Origin: Gnetum montanum
Lineage: Eukaryota > Streptophyta > Gnetopsida > Gnetales > Gnetaceae
Length of the DNA stretch: 64,000 bases
Reading direction: 5' to 3'
Assembly (NCBI GenBank): GCA_015680685.1
Contig: MNCI01010502.1
Location: forward strand, 213,025-277,024
A program made the position numbers and the translations under genes. Below, in pieces: positions 24,824 through 36,280 of the stretch (its first letter is position 1; the number at the start of each line of letters is the position of its first letter). The notes under the pieces were generated by a model, which did not search any database, was not told the origin of the DNA, and saw only the letters and a list, made by a program, of their open reading frames with translations.

Positions 24824-24838
24824 TTGACCATACACGTG
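24824..24838 (-). promoter_or_regulatory. W-box and G-box pair upstream of CYP74 copy A
   Basis: TTGACC (24824-24829) and CACGTG (24833-24838) lie 4 bp apart, about 250-265 bp upstream of the ATG. WRKY factors bind W-boxes, and MYC2-type bHLH factors of the jasmonate response bind G-boxes. The matching stretch of copy C (near 56055-56070) has lost the CACGTG. Functional role is inferred. Confidence 0.4.
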
Positions 24839-25607
24839 CACCAAAGACACGAGAAAAATGCTTGTGCTCTTCCAATTGAAATTTTAATACGTCCGTGCAC
24901 TGTCTGCGGTATCGGTTACAAGTAACACTACAAAGAACATGATATCTTACCAGAGTCTTCATCAACTTGCAAGGAATTTGTATTTGATTATCAAAACCAT
25001 TGATATACTGAATTGACTTCAAATAAAACTGTTATTTTTATTACATCCTCGATATTTAGGCCTTTCAATCTATTGATTAATTCAGTTTTTTACTCCACAA
25101 TCATCAACATAATGATACGAAACAATTTATTTGTTACTGGAAATTCGAAACAAGAAAAGCTGGGGCAATACTTAAAACAATTGTTGCAAATGAATTAATC
25201 CTGTTTGCAAGCGGCACCATTTATTTTGTGTGAATCAACACGTGAAAAATTAATCATGAATGTCCTTACTGTCATTAATATTGAGGTGATTGAGCTTTAA
25301 TGTTGGAAAGTGACAGGACAGTATGGTTGATCTGATCCTCAATTGACAAATTGTCAGGTCAAGTTCTATCGATTGCAGCACATTTAAGTTAGCCATTCAA
25401 GCCGCCTCTCCGAAGACAAGGCATACCGATATTTTTTCTCGCTTTGATCAACCTTCTCTCATTTCAATTAATCTGGGACCACGTCCATATAATGCTTACA
25501 CATCATCAAAACAAGGTAAAGAGCTTTCATTTGCAGAGATCCTCCATGAGAGAGCAGACAAAACAGATTTTTTAAAAAAATAAAATCGTTAATCAACGGT
25601 GGTATCC

Positions 25608-25722
25608 CCACTGCCTAAGGTCTGTGCAAGACTTTAAATGGGTTTGATCCCACCGCCTAAGGTCTGTGCAAGACTTTAAATGTGTGAAACCCACTGCCGA
25701 AGGTCTGTGCAAGACTTTAAAT
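25608..25722. repeat. three tandem copies of a 33-bp core
   Basis: The core CTGCCTAAGGTCTGTGCAAG...ACTTTAAAT occurs at 25608, 25650 and 25691 with a period of about 41-42 bp and only single-base differences. Confidence 0.9.
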
Positions 25723-25785
25723 CTATGCAGCAAAAGAATCTGATTCCTGAAGTCAAGAATCGAGGATTTGTGATTTTGAACGTGT

Positions 25786-25970
25786 TTGGGTATGTGTGCC
25801 TCAAGAAAAAATAGGGCCTCAAGAAAAAATAGGGCCGTAGATGGGGACGTGATAGAAAAAATTTAAATATATTAATTTTTTTAAAATTAAATCTCATATA
25901 TCATAAATAAACATTGTAGAATATAAAACAAGTACAATGTAAATCCAAAATATTGTTAATGCTTAATTTG
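25786..25970. repeat. module X, 5' flank of CYP74 copy A (repeated at 46519-46687)
   Basis: From TGGGTATGTGTGCCTCAAGA to ATTGTTAATGCTTAA the sequence recurs, about 90% alike, at 46519-46687, just left of CYP74 copy B. It includes an 18-bp tandem duplication (GCCTCAAGAAAAAATAGG twice at 25798-25833) absent from the other copy. Confidence 0.8.
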
Positions 25971-26657
25971 ACAAAAGATTGCAATATCACCATTACACTA
26001 AAGCAAGAAAATTTGCAAAGGTATGGAGGGCATCGAAAGCCATAATCTACCTAAACATATAATTTTTGCAACAACCAAAATGACAGCAATAAAATGAAAC
26101 TCTTTTGTTACTCAATCCAATCTTTTTAAAACTGAAATTAAGCCTCAAGCCTCAACCAAATTCATAACAAATCAATCTCCTAATACTTTTGTTCAATAGC
26201 TGACATGTGAGTAGTGCCATAGGGTCATGTTGAAGACAACCACATTATAAGAAGATACAACTTAACGAAACTAGGCACAGCCGAGTAACTCACATCACCT
26301 ATGGTGATTGAAAACCTTTGGAACAAGGGGGAATTGACACTAGTCATGATGATGAAGGGGAAAGTAAAAACAGAGTGCCATGAGCTTACATATGACCATT
26401 GGCCATGTGCTGGTGGGCTTGGTTGGCCCATAAGCAAACAGATTTAAAAAAAAAAAAGTTGAACAAGCATCCATCCGTCATGATGTTCATGACTCGTGAC
26501 CCAGGACGACGATGACCCTCTTTTGTTTTTTCCTGTTTTTCAGCAGAGATATGAGAAAAAGAAGCAAGAACAGCCATGAGCAATAAACACGCGTGAATGC
26601 GTGAGTCTTGGCGGAACCTTTAACGCTCCCAAAGGCCAATCCATGCAAATGCAATGT

Positions 26658-26957
26658 TTACCTCGCAGGCCCGTTCCAAGCTTGATTTCCGTATGACCCA
26701 AACTTGGCCCTTCGGCCTTCGGTTACCAAAGTAGCTCTTTTGTGATTTCCCTGTGTTTGTTTATTCATTCGGACTCCCTGTTTTCTGTATTCTGTGTTAT
26801 GCCGATGCCATGAGTCTTGATTGCTTGCTGGCCACTTAACAATGTTAAGTAGTTTCTGGGAAGATTCAGAAGAAGGCAGACATCGAGAAGAAGGCAATAA
26901 TAATAATACGAGGCAAGGCAAGGCGACCATTTCAATGTATATGTACAGAAATTTCAT
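26658..26957 (-). CDS. small ORF with signal-peptide-like start, unrecognised
   Basis: A 99-codon ORF. The first 31 residues hold a hydrophobic core (VALPCLVLLLL) followed by small residues, like a secretory signal peptide. The rest is basic and polar with no paired cysteines or known plant peptide motif. Base composition is less AT-rich than its surroundings. It lies directly downstream (minus strand) of module Y and 2 kb upstream of CYP74 copy A. There is no family match from memory, and it may be a chance ORF. Confidence 0.2.
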   Translation of the reverse strand: MKFLYIYIEMVALPCLVLLLLPSSRCLPSSESSQKLLNIVKWPASNQDSWHRHNTEYRKQGVRMNKQTQGNHKRATLVTEGRRAKFGSYGNQAWNGPAR

Positions 26958-26960
26958 TGT

Positions 26961-27074
26961 GAAATTATGAAATACGTACCCATTGCGAATTTAATGCGCT
27001 TCTGTCCGCGCGCCGAAATCCAAAGCGAACAGTTCGTGAAAATTTATCTGGAATCAGGAATCTTCGGCGCATAG
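26961..27074 (-). repeat. module Y, conserved block in the CYP74 upstream region (repeated at 51726-51837)
   Basis: The minus strand reads as a 36-codon open stretch starting MRRRFLIPDKFSRTVR and ending at TGG/GTACGT, which resembles a splice donor. The second copy aligns codon for codon (MRRRFAIPRKILRTVR) but has a TAA. It could be a short first exon or a non-coding duplicated block; family unknown. Confidence 0.5.
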
Positions 27075-28160
27075 CTTTAAATGTACTTGACTCACATCCC
27101 ACTCATTCAAAAAACAATATTTTACCATCATTTGGAATGATGTGTCTTAGAAACAGCAGCCATAATCTTTCAAAACTGATTCAATTATGGTATGAACCAT
27201 AGTTTCCTAAGTCGCGATCATCGATTTAATTATTAGTTGCCAGGTCAGAAATTTTGCCGACCAAGCATGACTTTTATAAAAAACCACCTTTATGTTTAAA
27301 AAGATTTAGGTATCATTTTTTTATTTTTAAATACAACTTTGACTTGTGGATTTAACTTTAGGTATCATTTTTGCAACTTTTAAATATAACTATGCCTAAC
27401 TTGCCAATTTATCTTAATTTTGTAAAACATGAAGATTGAACATATTTCCTATGTAAATACTAGTATGATGATTTGAAAAATGAGAAACATACAAACCGTA
27501 TTGGAAAATATATGGTTGGTCCACTTGAATAATATCAACTTCACTATGAAACCTTACCTTCAAATTGGAGTGATCCTCTACCATTCCATAATTGACCAAT
27601 CCTATATACATTGTTTCATGACTTAAACATTAACATCATGTCTTGTCTTCTATCTTTGGTTTCTTTGGTTAAAGTCAAGGATTGGTGCAATAAGAACCAA
27701 CGTTTAAAGATATTTGGCAGCCTCATGCATGTTTCAATCTCAATCACAAGGAAGAAAGAGAGAGTTTGGTGTAGTTTGGAAAGATAGAAAGAGTTGTGTG
27801 TAGTTTTTGTAAATTAAAATTGCCTAATACTTGGAAGAACAATTAAGGGTAAGAATTATAAGAAATAATAATATTTTGATCAAATATAAGTCAATAAACT
27901 TAATGCTTCTTTCCAATTGACCATTCCAATACATCTTAAACAATAAATCAGGAATAATGATGGATCTTCAAAATAAATTTATTTTCAATGGATTATTTCA
28001 TAAGGGTTTTTCTAAACAAAGGTTTGTCCAAGTTAACAAAGTTTCCAAACTCTATAATCCAAATTAAGAATAAAATTGATTATGTCTAATGATTCTAATC
28101 ATACCCAAAAATTGACTAAGGATTATGAACCATTAGAATATTTGGGTAATCTTAAATTGT
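27075..28160. other. no gene recognised; part is duplicated CYP74 5' flank
   Basis: About 27160-27420 resembles 56580-56770 (upstream of copy C), so it belongs to the duplicated CYP74 flank. The rest has no support for a gene. Confidence 0.5.
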
Positions 28161-31096
28161 CTTATGATTGTAGATGCCAACAGAGAGACCTGAAGTTGGA
28201 GGAACATCACAACCAAGGGAGAAGAGACCTAGAGGAAGAGGAAATTGATGAAGCGTTGAACAAACTCTTCTTGTGGAGTAAGAGGCACACTCCTATAGTA
28301 TGCATCAGCTCACATGTGCGATAGGGCAATCTACGTAGGCAAAAGATGATGTGTTGCCAACTCCAAAACAAGGACAATGCCTATCAATCTCCAACGAGTG
28401 TCTTTAGGCGATTCAAGAAAAATCCATCATGTCCACAATAATAGTGGAACTTAATTTTGGATCATTCATAGAGTTCACACCTATAGAGGTCTGTGAACAA
28501 CTACAAATCTCTCCATTAGGACCCACTATCTCTAGCAATGGTAAATAGTGCTTGGGAGAAGTCTACCAATTTTGGCAAAATAAGTAAAATGATGCTACAG
28601 TGAAGATCAAGGGAGTAACTATGTCCTATTCAGTTAAAGTAATCACAAGGGCATTGAATTTACCAAATGTCAAAGTCAATATTACTCAAATATCTATAAG
28701 GTCTAACATAGATGCATAAAACTTCTGGTTGCAAAGGGCATATGAAACCTATTACTGAAAAGATCTATCAAGATTGGAACATACCACATTTTCCTAACAA
28801 AGAGACTCAACCAAATTTTCACCTATGTTACTAGAGGAAGCACTATCTTGATAGGGAAATTCTAAGCTAACATAGCTCATCTCTTGCTCCTGGAGACATA
28901 AAAAAGGTTTAAAGAGAAGAAGATGGGAAAACCTACTTTTCCATTTCCTTGTTTTATTAAAATGTTATGTAGACAAGCAGGAATTTTAAGCTACACTAAT
29001 GATGTTCTTCACAAGGCCCAAAATGCATCATATGCTAAAATTTTCAAGCGAGTTCCACCCAAGAATGATCAACTAGAGAAACCAATAGGCACTGAGGCTA
29101 TAGCAGGATCAATACTAGCAACAAACATTCTAGCCATAGGAATAGAACAAGCATGACCTAGTGGGTCAACCCCAGTTGTAGAAAGAGTAGGACCAAGTGC
29201 TCCACCAACACAACAAAACTATAAACCTTCAATGAGCCACCTATAGTAGATATTAAAAATAGTAATTTGGGATAGCATGGAAGTCTCAAGCATGTATAAA
29301 GTCAAACATAATCCCAAAAAACCTATTGTATCTAGAGGATTCGCAAGTGGTCAAGTATCCTTACAGGCAAGAGACAATGATGACTATCACAACATATTTT
29401 AGGAAATGCTACATCATTTTAGGTGATGTTAGAAACTAGAGAAGGTGTCACTGTGGTGATTATGCAACACCAAGATGTATCCAAAGCAACTAAAGTTATA
29501 ACTAATCGTATCAAAGAATCATTCAACATTCCCATTATTCCATTGACAAATATTACTAGAGCCAAAGATGTAGAAATCTCAACTAGAATATCAATAATCC
29601 TTGCAAAACATGAAGATGCATTAGAGAGACTACTACAGACAGGATAACTTATGCAGAATCTTTTTAACATCCCTAGTGATATCACTACAATATAGTTTGA
29701 GTTAATATCTACCAAAGGCAACAACATGTACTAAGTAAAGTGTAGAGATTACAAGAAGAATTAGTTGCATTAAGAATAGAAAGATGACCCTACATGGCAT
29801 ATTGCACCTAACAAGTTAGCACTATTTAAAGATGAACAGATTAGTCAACAAATGACCAAAAAAAAATACATGGAGAAGGAGAATGTAGTGTGGAATGACT
29901 CACTAGCAGATGTCGAAATGTATGCACTTGTTAAGGCCATTGTTGCATTAGAAGAAGAAAATAAGAACATTGCTGTAAAAAATTTAAGATTAACAAATAT
30001 TAAAAAGCAAAAGAACATACTAGAAGAAAGCATTCATTAGCTTAGAGAGTAATTCTCTAGAGTCAACGTTGATGTTAGACAACTAACCCTTGAGAATAAG
30101 ATCCTATTAATGAAAGAAATAGATGCAGTTTGACAAAATTTAGTTATTGAAATTAGCGCACAATAGAATACGTTCAAGAAGCATAAAAGGTTCAAAGAGC
30201 ATTTCAATGATCAAGTAGACATTTATACATAAAACAATGAGAAGGAAATCTAGATGTTCAAAGCTAAGATCAGTTCTATCACCCAACAAACACTTGATTG
30301 ACAACCCATATTAAATACTCTTGCCCATATTCATTAAGCCAAAATAAAGAATAAAGACCTTTAGATTGAGGACCTAACAAAATACAAGCAATTAGTAAAT
30401 CTCTACTATCCTAACTTAACCATGTTAATAGTAGGTAGGTCAAGAACAAAATTGGTGTAGCAAGTGGCTACAATATACTCTATAAATGTAAAAGTATTTG
30501 TAGACAAGAAAGATACACAACAAAAGCTTCACATTGTAAACTATGGGCTCCAAGTAGTTAAATCCAACTACCAAGGATAGAAAGATGTTGCAGCAAACCT
30601 AGCCAAGCGAATGACTAGTTGCCAAGAACTACAAAAGATGGCCATATCTTTTGAAGTAGAAATCACATAGATTTTACTATGGTATGTCGAGGCCAAGAAA
30701 ATGTTTCCATAGCCACCATGTCCTTGGGAAGTATCAACTCCCGCAAATATTGTTGAATTTGCATGAATGATGCATAATCCCAAAATAAAGGAAGAAAAAC
30801 TTAGAACACTATTGAACATATACTAGTTTCAAATGCTAGATGATAAGGAAAGAGATTAATGGAGGAGTCCCCACCACTTGGAACATAACAAATCTATACC
30901 AACTTTTGTTTTGTTTTATTTTTTCATATATCAATTATGTATGGCATAATCATTTTGTAACATCAGTCAAAAAAAGATGCAGCATTCAGAGTAGAGTAAG
31001 TCAGGTAAATATGTGTCATGATGTTGAAGTTCATGTAATCCCACAACTTTGTAAGAAACTCTATTCTCTTTATGTTTTAACGTAAGGATGATTTTT
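28161..31096 (+). mobile_element. internal region of a truncated non-autonomous LTR element (ORF2 only)
   Basis: Decayed plus-strand ORF2. It starts near an ATG at 28174 preceded by a GATTGTAG stretch like the GATTATAG before the ORF2 ATG at 37998. About 28430-29060 reads like the 'putative plant transposon protein' / ATHILA ORF-like domain (MSYSVKVITRALNLPNV, FPCFIKMLCRQAGI). About 29700-30330 is Lys/Glu-rich and coiled-coil-like. About 30660-30840 reads W-Y-V-E-A-K...F-P-x-P-P-C-P-W-E-V-S-T-P-A-N-I, shared with 38200-38330 in the gag-only element. No protease, RT, RNase H or integrase is seen. The 5' LTR is missing. Confidence 0.6.
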
Positions 31097-31990
31097 TGAT
31101 GAGTCATGAGGATATGACAAAACATTATTGTAAAGGACTATTATATTATATCTATGATACCATAGATTCAATATCGTACCCTAATATACATTATCATAGA
31201 TACAATGTAGTGGACCATGGTCATGCCTATAAATATGAGTCAACCATCATGTCAAAACTAAGTTTTTGTCCAATACTCAGCAAAATTCTTACAGTTTGTA
31301 TTCTTCAAGTTAGATTTAGTGTGAATGCCAACAGTGCGATGAATTATAGTTGTACAAAATTTTTATTTAAGTGTATTGTTCCTCAACGTAATTCATGATA
31401 GTAATAAAGATTGAAATTGCTCTTCATAATTGTGGCATATCACTTAGAATAGATTTACTTTTTCATGATGTTTACTTTTAGTAGAACATTTAGATTTCTT
31501 AAGTCATTTACAATTCTAATGTTTATTAGTAAGGTGAAATGAGTACAATTAGTTTCGATTGTAAAGTGTAATTGTTTGGTGACCCAATACTAACTTTACT
31601 TGATTCACTTGGTAGTAAAGTTACTTGATAATCCTAGTAACAGTTACATCAACCTAGGACATGTATAGAAAACCAAGAATGGATATTTATCACCATATGA
31701 TAGAATAAATTTATATTTCATTGTATTTAGAAATAGAATTTATATTCATGATTACCGTGTTTACACTTAACATTTTTAAAGGGCCAACAACATCAATTTA
31801 TCATAAAACTCACTAAGAGTTAAACCATTCCTTTTTTTACCTCGCTAACTCTAAGTGGGAAGACAATAATCATGAACTTACTATCAGCTCACTAGTATAC
31901 TTATATTGTCCATCCACAAATTACGATATAGTCATGCATGAATGCTTATGACTTGTATGGTTAAGTGTTGGAATACCCTACCACTCATCA
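31097..31990 (+). repeat. 3' LTR of the truncated element
   Basis: It starts TGATGAGTCATGAGG at 31097 and ends CCACTCATCA at 31990, with TATA box CCTATAAATATGAG at about 31226-31239. Its last 60 bases match the 34640-34698 LTR end. An inverted repeat ATCTATGATA (31150-31159) / TATCATAGAT (31192-31201) lies in U3. It cuts into a LINE at 31991. Confidence 0.8.
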
Positions 31991-33830
31991 AATGTGCTTA
32001 GAACTTCTAAATTTTCAAGCATCTTGATAACTTACTTTGAATGAAATATTATAGGCCTTAGAAAAATCTACAAAGTAGATAAAAATTTTATTCTATGAAC
32101 CTTTTGCTCTATCAATAAGATATTTTAAAGTGATGTAATGATCTATAGTAGAATGTTGTCACTTAAATCCTAACTAGGAAATTGTATGCATCTTATTTTC
32201 TTTAGCCCATCTTCTAAGAATAGATTCAAGAATAGTGCCTAGAAGCTTAGCAAAAATATTGATAATTACAATCAATATATAATTATTTAAATCTTTGTTG
32301 TCTCCTTTTTCAAAAAGTATAACTACTTTATTAATGAACTATTTCTTTTCCAAACCCACTTGCACAACCAAATTTAACTTCTTCCAATAGCATTCCATAC
32401 CAATGACCCTCTCCATTTAAACAATCCTTCATATAAGTTAATTATAGCAGTAGCTTTTCCTAATGCTAATTTTTATCCTCTACAGTATGTAATTTAAGAA
32501 AATAAATAATGCATGACCATTGTTATAAAAGTCCTCTATTTTATCATCACTATGAAACAAAGTTTGATAAAAACTTTAAAGATCATTAAGAGAAAAATCA
32601 TAGTTTATTCTTCTCTTACTTTGAGATGAATGCTAAAAAAATTTGGAAATTTTCTTTATCATTTTTAATAAAATTTTCTATTTATGTCTAATCAATTCTC
32701 TGTTCTTCGCACAAATCGAATTTTTATATGAATTGATAATCTTGAATGACTTTTGAGTCTTCAATAAAATTCCAGTTGTCTTACATTCTTCATTAAATTA
32801 ATATTTGTTATCTGTATTTTTTCCTTTCAAAATATTTAGAGTAATTATAATTAGCATTTTTGTAAGACTTGCACTTGAATTCCAAACCTTTTGAATTTCA
32901 TTTGAAAATTCTTCTTCATTTTTGTAGTTAATAGAAGTGATTTCCTCCTAGAAACTCTAGTATGTTATGAATGTGCTAATAAAATGAGGTATAAAGGATG
33001 ATGGTAGGGTTCAATTATTTCTTCATCTACTTCAAAACATTTGATGTTGCTAACATTATTTGGATTAAAAAGAAGAAAATCAATATTGAAACCACCTAAT
33101 TTTAGATATTTGTTAATGTCATTTAGAGCTAATAGATTTAATCCTTGTCCCTAATCTAACAAATATTTTCCTATCTGATTAAATTATCTATCTTTATAGC
33201 ACCAATTCAATTATGCACTTTTCCCATATTCTAAACTAATTCTAGCATTAAATTCATCACATATGTAAATTCTTCCTTTTTGAGCAAAACTAAAGATATC
33301 CATGCTAAGGGATTGGAAAGAAAAGTCCTATGATAAACATTCTCATTCATAGAGAGTAGCTTCTCTATGTGCAAATTAGTAAAAAGCTAAAAATAAAAAA
33401 TATTTTTGTTGTCATATATGTAGCAAAATATAATAACTATATTTATATACCTTTTCTATTTGAACTCTCTTATGAATAGAATTTCGAATCAAAACAACTA
33501 AACCTCCAAATAATCTTTTAGAATCCACATTTCTTTTATAAGGAAAAGATTAGAATAGAAACCTCCAAAGTATTCAATTTTCCATGTCTTAGGAATACTA
33601 ACTATGTCATATTTATTAAAGAAAGATATATTAGATCATACCTTCACTTTATTTGCTATTAATCCATCAATGTTGAAATCCACAATTAAAATATTTTATA
33701 TCTTCTTTGTGAAATATTTTGAATACTTAGTTTTGATAATTGTTGCATTACTTCTTGTATTCAAAAATGCTATAAAACATTCTACTCTCACTTCCTTCTC
33801 TTTCATCTATTCTACAAATCTTTTCGCAAG
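31991..33830 (-). pseudogene. LINE ORF2 (endonuclease and partial RT), 3' side of TR-GAG insertion
   Basis: The minus strand shows a decayed non-LTR ORF2. An endonuclease-like stretch lies near 33540-33250 (F-G-G-L-V-V-L-I-R-N-S, then IYICDEFNARI for G-D-F-N-A-R). The RT start is near 32300-32020 (IDRAKGS, FIYFVDFSKAYNIS for F-x-D-F-x-K-A-F-D). The RT is cut off at 31991 by the neighbouring LTR. Many stops; dead. Confidence 0.65.
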
Positions 33831-33835
33831 TTCCT
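33831..33835 (+). other. target-site duplication TTCCT (left)
   Basis: TTCCT lies immediately before the LTR; the identical pentamer follows the 3' LTR at 39296-39300. Confidence 0.9.
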
Positions 33836-34698
33836 TGATGAAGCGCTATATAGTCGATGCATCGACTAGGCCGCGTATACAGGAACGCGTCGATGCGGGC
33901 CCGTCGACATAGCCTTCCTGCGTTGACGTGGCCCCGTTTATGCAGCTGCTTATCTCGGGCTATAAATAAGAGGTCCTTCCGCCTCATTGAGACATCTTTC
34001 AATTAGTTGTAGAGAAGCCCTTGCATTTTGTTTCCGTAGGAGTTAGATTATTTTCCCAAGTGCATGGCCGCAGTGTGATGCTTGTAATTGTACAGAACCT
34101 TTCTTTGAGTGTCATGTACTTGGACACGCACATGATCGGCAATAAAGATTAAGATTACTTCATCATTGCAACATTCACTTAGTTTAATTATTTAATAGTT
34201 ATTGTTATTTATTATTTTCTTAGTTAATATTTCTTTATCATCATTTACTATTCCTGTTGTTAAATGCAAAATGAGTACAACTTAATCACGAGCATTTAAG
34301 TATGACTACTTGGTAACCTAGTAGTGTACCCAGGATCTACGCTTGGTAATCCCAATAGTAGTTGTGCACGAGGTCCAAGATGTATACGGATGATTAAGGA
34401 ACAAATGCTCATAGCACTTAGGCTAGCTTAGACTCATTTCCTATTGCTCATTAGTTTAATTAAGATTATTTTCCATTGTCTCTAGGAGTAGCACTAGTGT
34501 AGGATCACATCATATGCCTCACTCTAGACTAAACCATACGTGACAAAGAAAATACTACTCCAAGTGGAAAGACAGCGAACTGCGATCAACGTGTAATGAT
34601 CTAGATACCACAAATAGCCTATCCACGGAGTTTGACCAGATCATGCGTGAATGCTCGTATTCGTATGGTTGAGTGTAGGGGTACCTCGCCACTCATCA
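33836..34698 (+). repeat. 5' LTR of the gag-only element
   Basis: 863 bp with TGATGA...TCATCA ends. U3 contains a perfect 18-bp palindrome TAGTCGATGCATCGACTA at 33851-33868. The TATA box is in CTATAAATAAGAGG at about 33960. The 3' LTR lacks about 160 bp relative to this copy, at an N. Confidence 0.92.
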
Positions 34699-34699
34699 T

Positions 34700-34717
34700 T
34701 GGCATCGTTGTCGAGGA
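34700..34717 (+). other. primer-binding site, tRNA-Asp type
   Basis: TGGCATCGTTGTCGAGGA, one base after the LTR. Every difference from the tRNA-Asp complement is a transition. Confidence 0.85.
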
Positions 34718-34837
34718 CAGTGCTAGTTATCTAGATTAGTTACATCATACAAGATCGCTGTAACAAAGCCTTAACGATATATCTTTCAGAATAATAATAA
34801 TAATTATTGTAATTAAATCACACACAAATTTACAACC

Positions 34838-36280
34838 ATGTCTCTCCTACAAGACTATAATAATGCCACATCTAGTGAGGCAATTCATTGGAGAACCAAC
34901 AAATATTATGCCAATGAAGATTGGAGTACGCAACTCGAGGTGGGGATCTCCTATAAACATAAACAAAGACAACATCATTCCAATGCATGAAAGCATAAAT
35001 TACTCGATGATGATGAACCCCTACTAGCCACTACAAGCTTAACAGAAATACAAGAGGCTGTTCGAATAGCCCGTAGGCATCGTAAGGAAATTTTTCTACC
35101 CATGCTTGATTTAAAAAGCTTTTCCATGTTTTCAGAAGGCTATGATTCAGATCCACAACAACATTTACAAGCTTTCTACGATGCCTGTACATGGAACAAT
35201 ATTGATAATGGGTGGCAAAAACTTAAGCTCTTTCCTCTGACACTCGTGGGGCAAGAAAAGCTATGGTATAGGTTGTTAAAACCCAAAAAAATTCAACGTT
35301 GGTCGACAATGGTAGAACTTTTTAACAAAAGATATTAAACCTATGCGAGAGTGTCAACCTTGAGGAGACAAATCCAAGAATGGAAACAAGCACAACATAA
35401 ACCCTTGGACATGGCCTTAGAAAGATATTATGCATTGTTAAACAACTGCCCAGGCCATGGGTTCTCTGAGGAGAGGCTAATGTACCATATCATAGATGGG
35501 CTCTGTAATGAAACAAGGGAGACCCTAGGGATGTACGCCCAAGGTTAACTATATGAGCTATGAACCCATCAACTCCAAGAGCTTATTAAGNGATCAATAA
35601 GATGATGGACTGGGTACATGAAAGATGTGGAGAATATGCCAACATTATTAGAGGACGAACTATGCCAAATCGAGAAATAGGACAGGACAACATGCGACAA
35701 TTAGAAAGAAGGGTTGAAGAGAATAAGGATAAGAACTCAACTGCCAATCATACGTATCAATGTAATATTTGCTTATATGATCATCCCAACGGTCAATGTC
35801 CAATCTTTTCACATTTACATGAGCATTGGGGAGGAATGTTACATCTAGAGTTCGTACAAAAATACTGTGTCCAACCATGGTGGCAAAAACCTTAGTCGTG
35901 GGGGAGGCCACCGCAAACTGGACCATACCCTTCGTATGTCCCAACACCAAATGCTTATTATGTTTAACACCCTGTTTCTCTAGCAAGATTAGCATCCTCT
36001 ACCTCACCTCATCGTTATCATTCTCTCGAGTACTATCCACCCATGTCCTCTCCAACAAGATCACCAACTCATGTGCCTTACAGTTCTCGTCAACCTCAAT
36101 ATTCTCATGCTTCACCCCCTTCTACATCACCACCAGCTATGCCAGAAAATTTTACACCTCAACACCAATCGGCAAACGTTACTTGTGTTGCTACTATCAA
36201 CAGTAGTGGGGGTCCTTCACAACATCGAAGGCATCCCTTCTTTAGACGTGACCGTCGAAAGGGACACCACAGTTCATAAA
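34838..36280 (+). pseudogene. gag of the gag-only element
   Basis: It starts at ATG 34838 (MSLLQDYNNATSSEAIHW) and stays in one frame to about 35580, interrupted by TGA (about 34988), TAA (35337) and TAA (35546), then shifts. A Retrotrans_gag-like domain spans about 35102-35545 (MLDLKSFSMFSEGYDSDPQQ, LFPLTLVGQEKLWYRLL, LERYYALLNNCPGHGF). The zinc knuckle C-x2-C-x3-H-x4-C (CNICLYDHPNGQC) is at 35761-35799, and a Ser/Pro/Tyr-rich tail lies at 36040-36280. The stops can be explained by C-to-T changes at CGA or CAA codons. There is a scaffold N at 35591. Confidence 0.85.

Noticed and set aside
29423-30040. Independent host coiled-coil gene
   Set aside because: It lies in order between transposon-protein-like sequence and an LTR of the same element, with stops in all longer readings.
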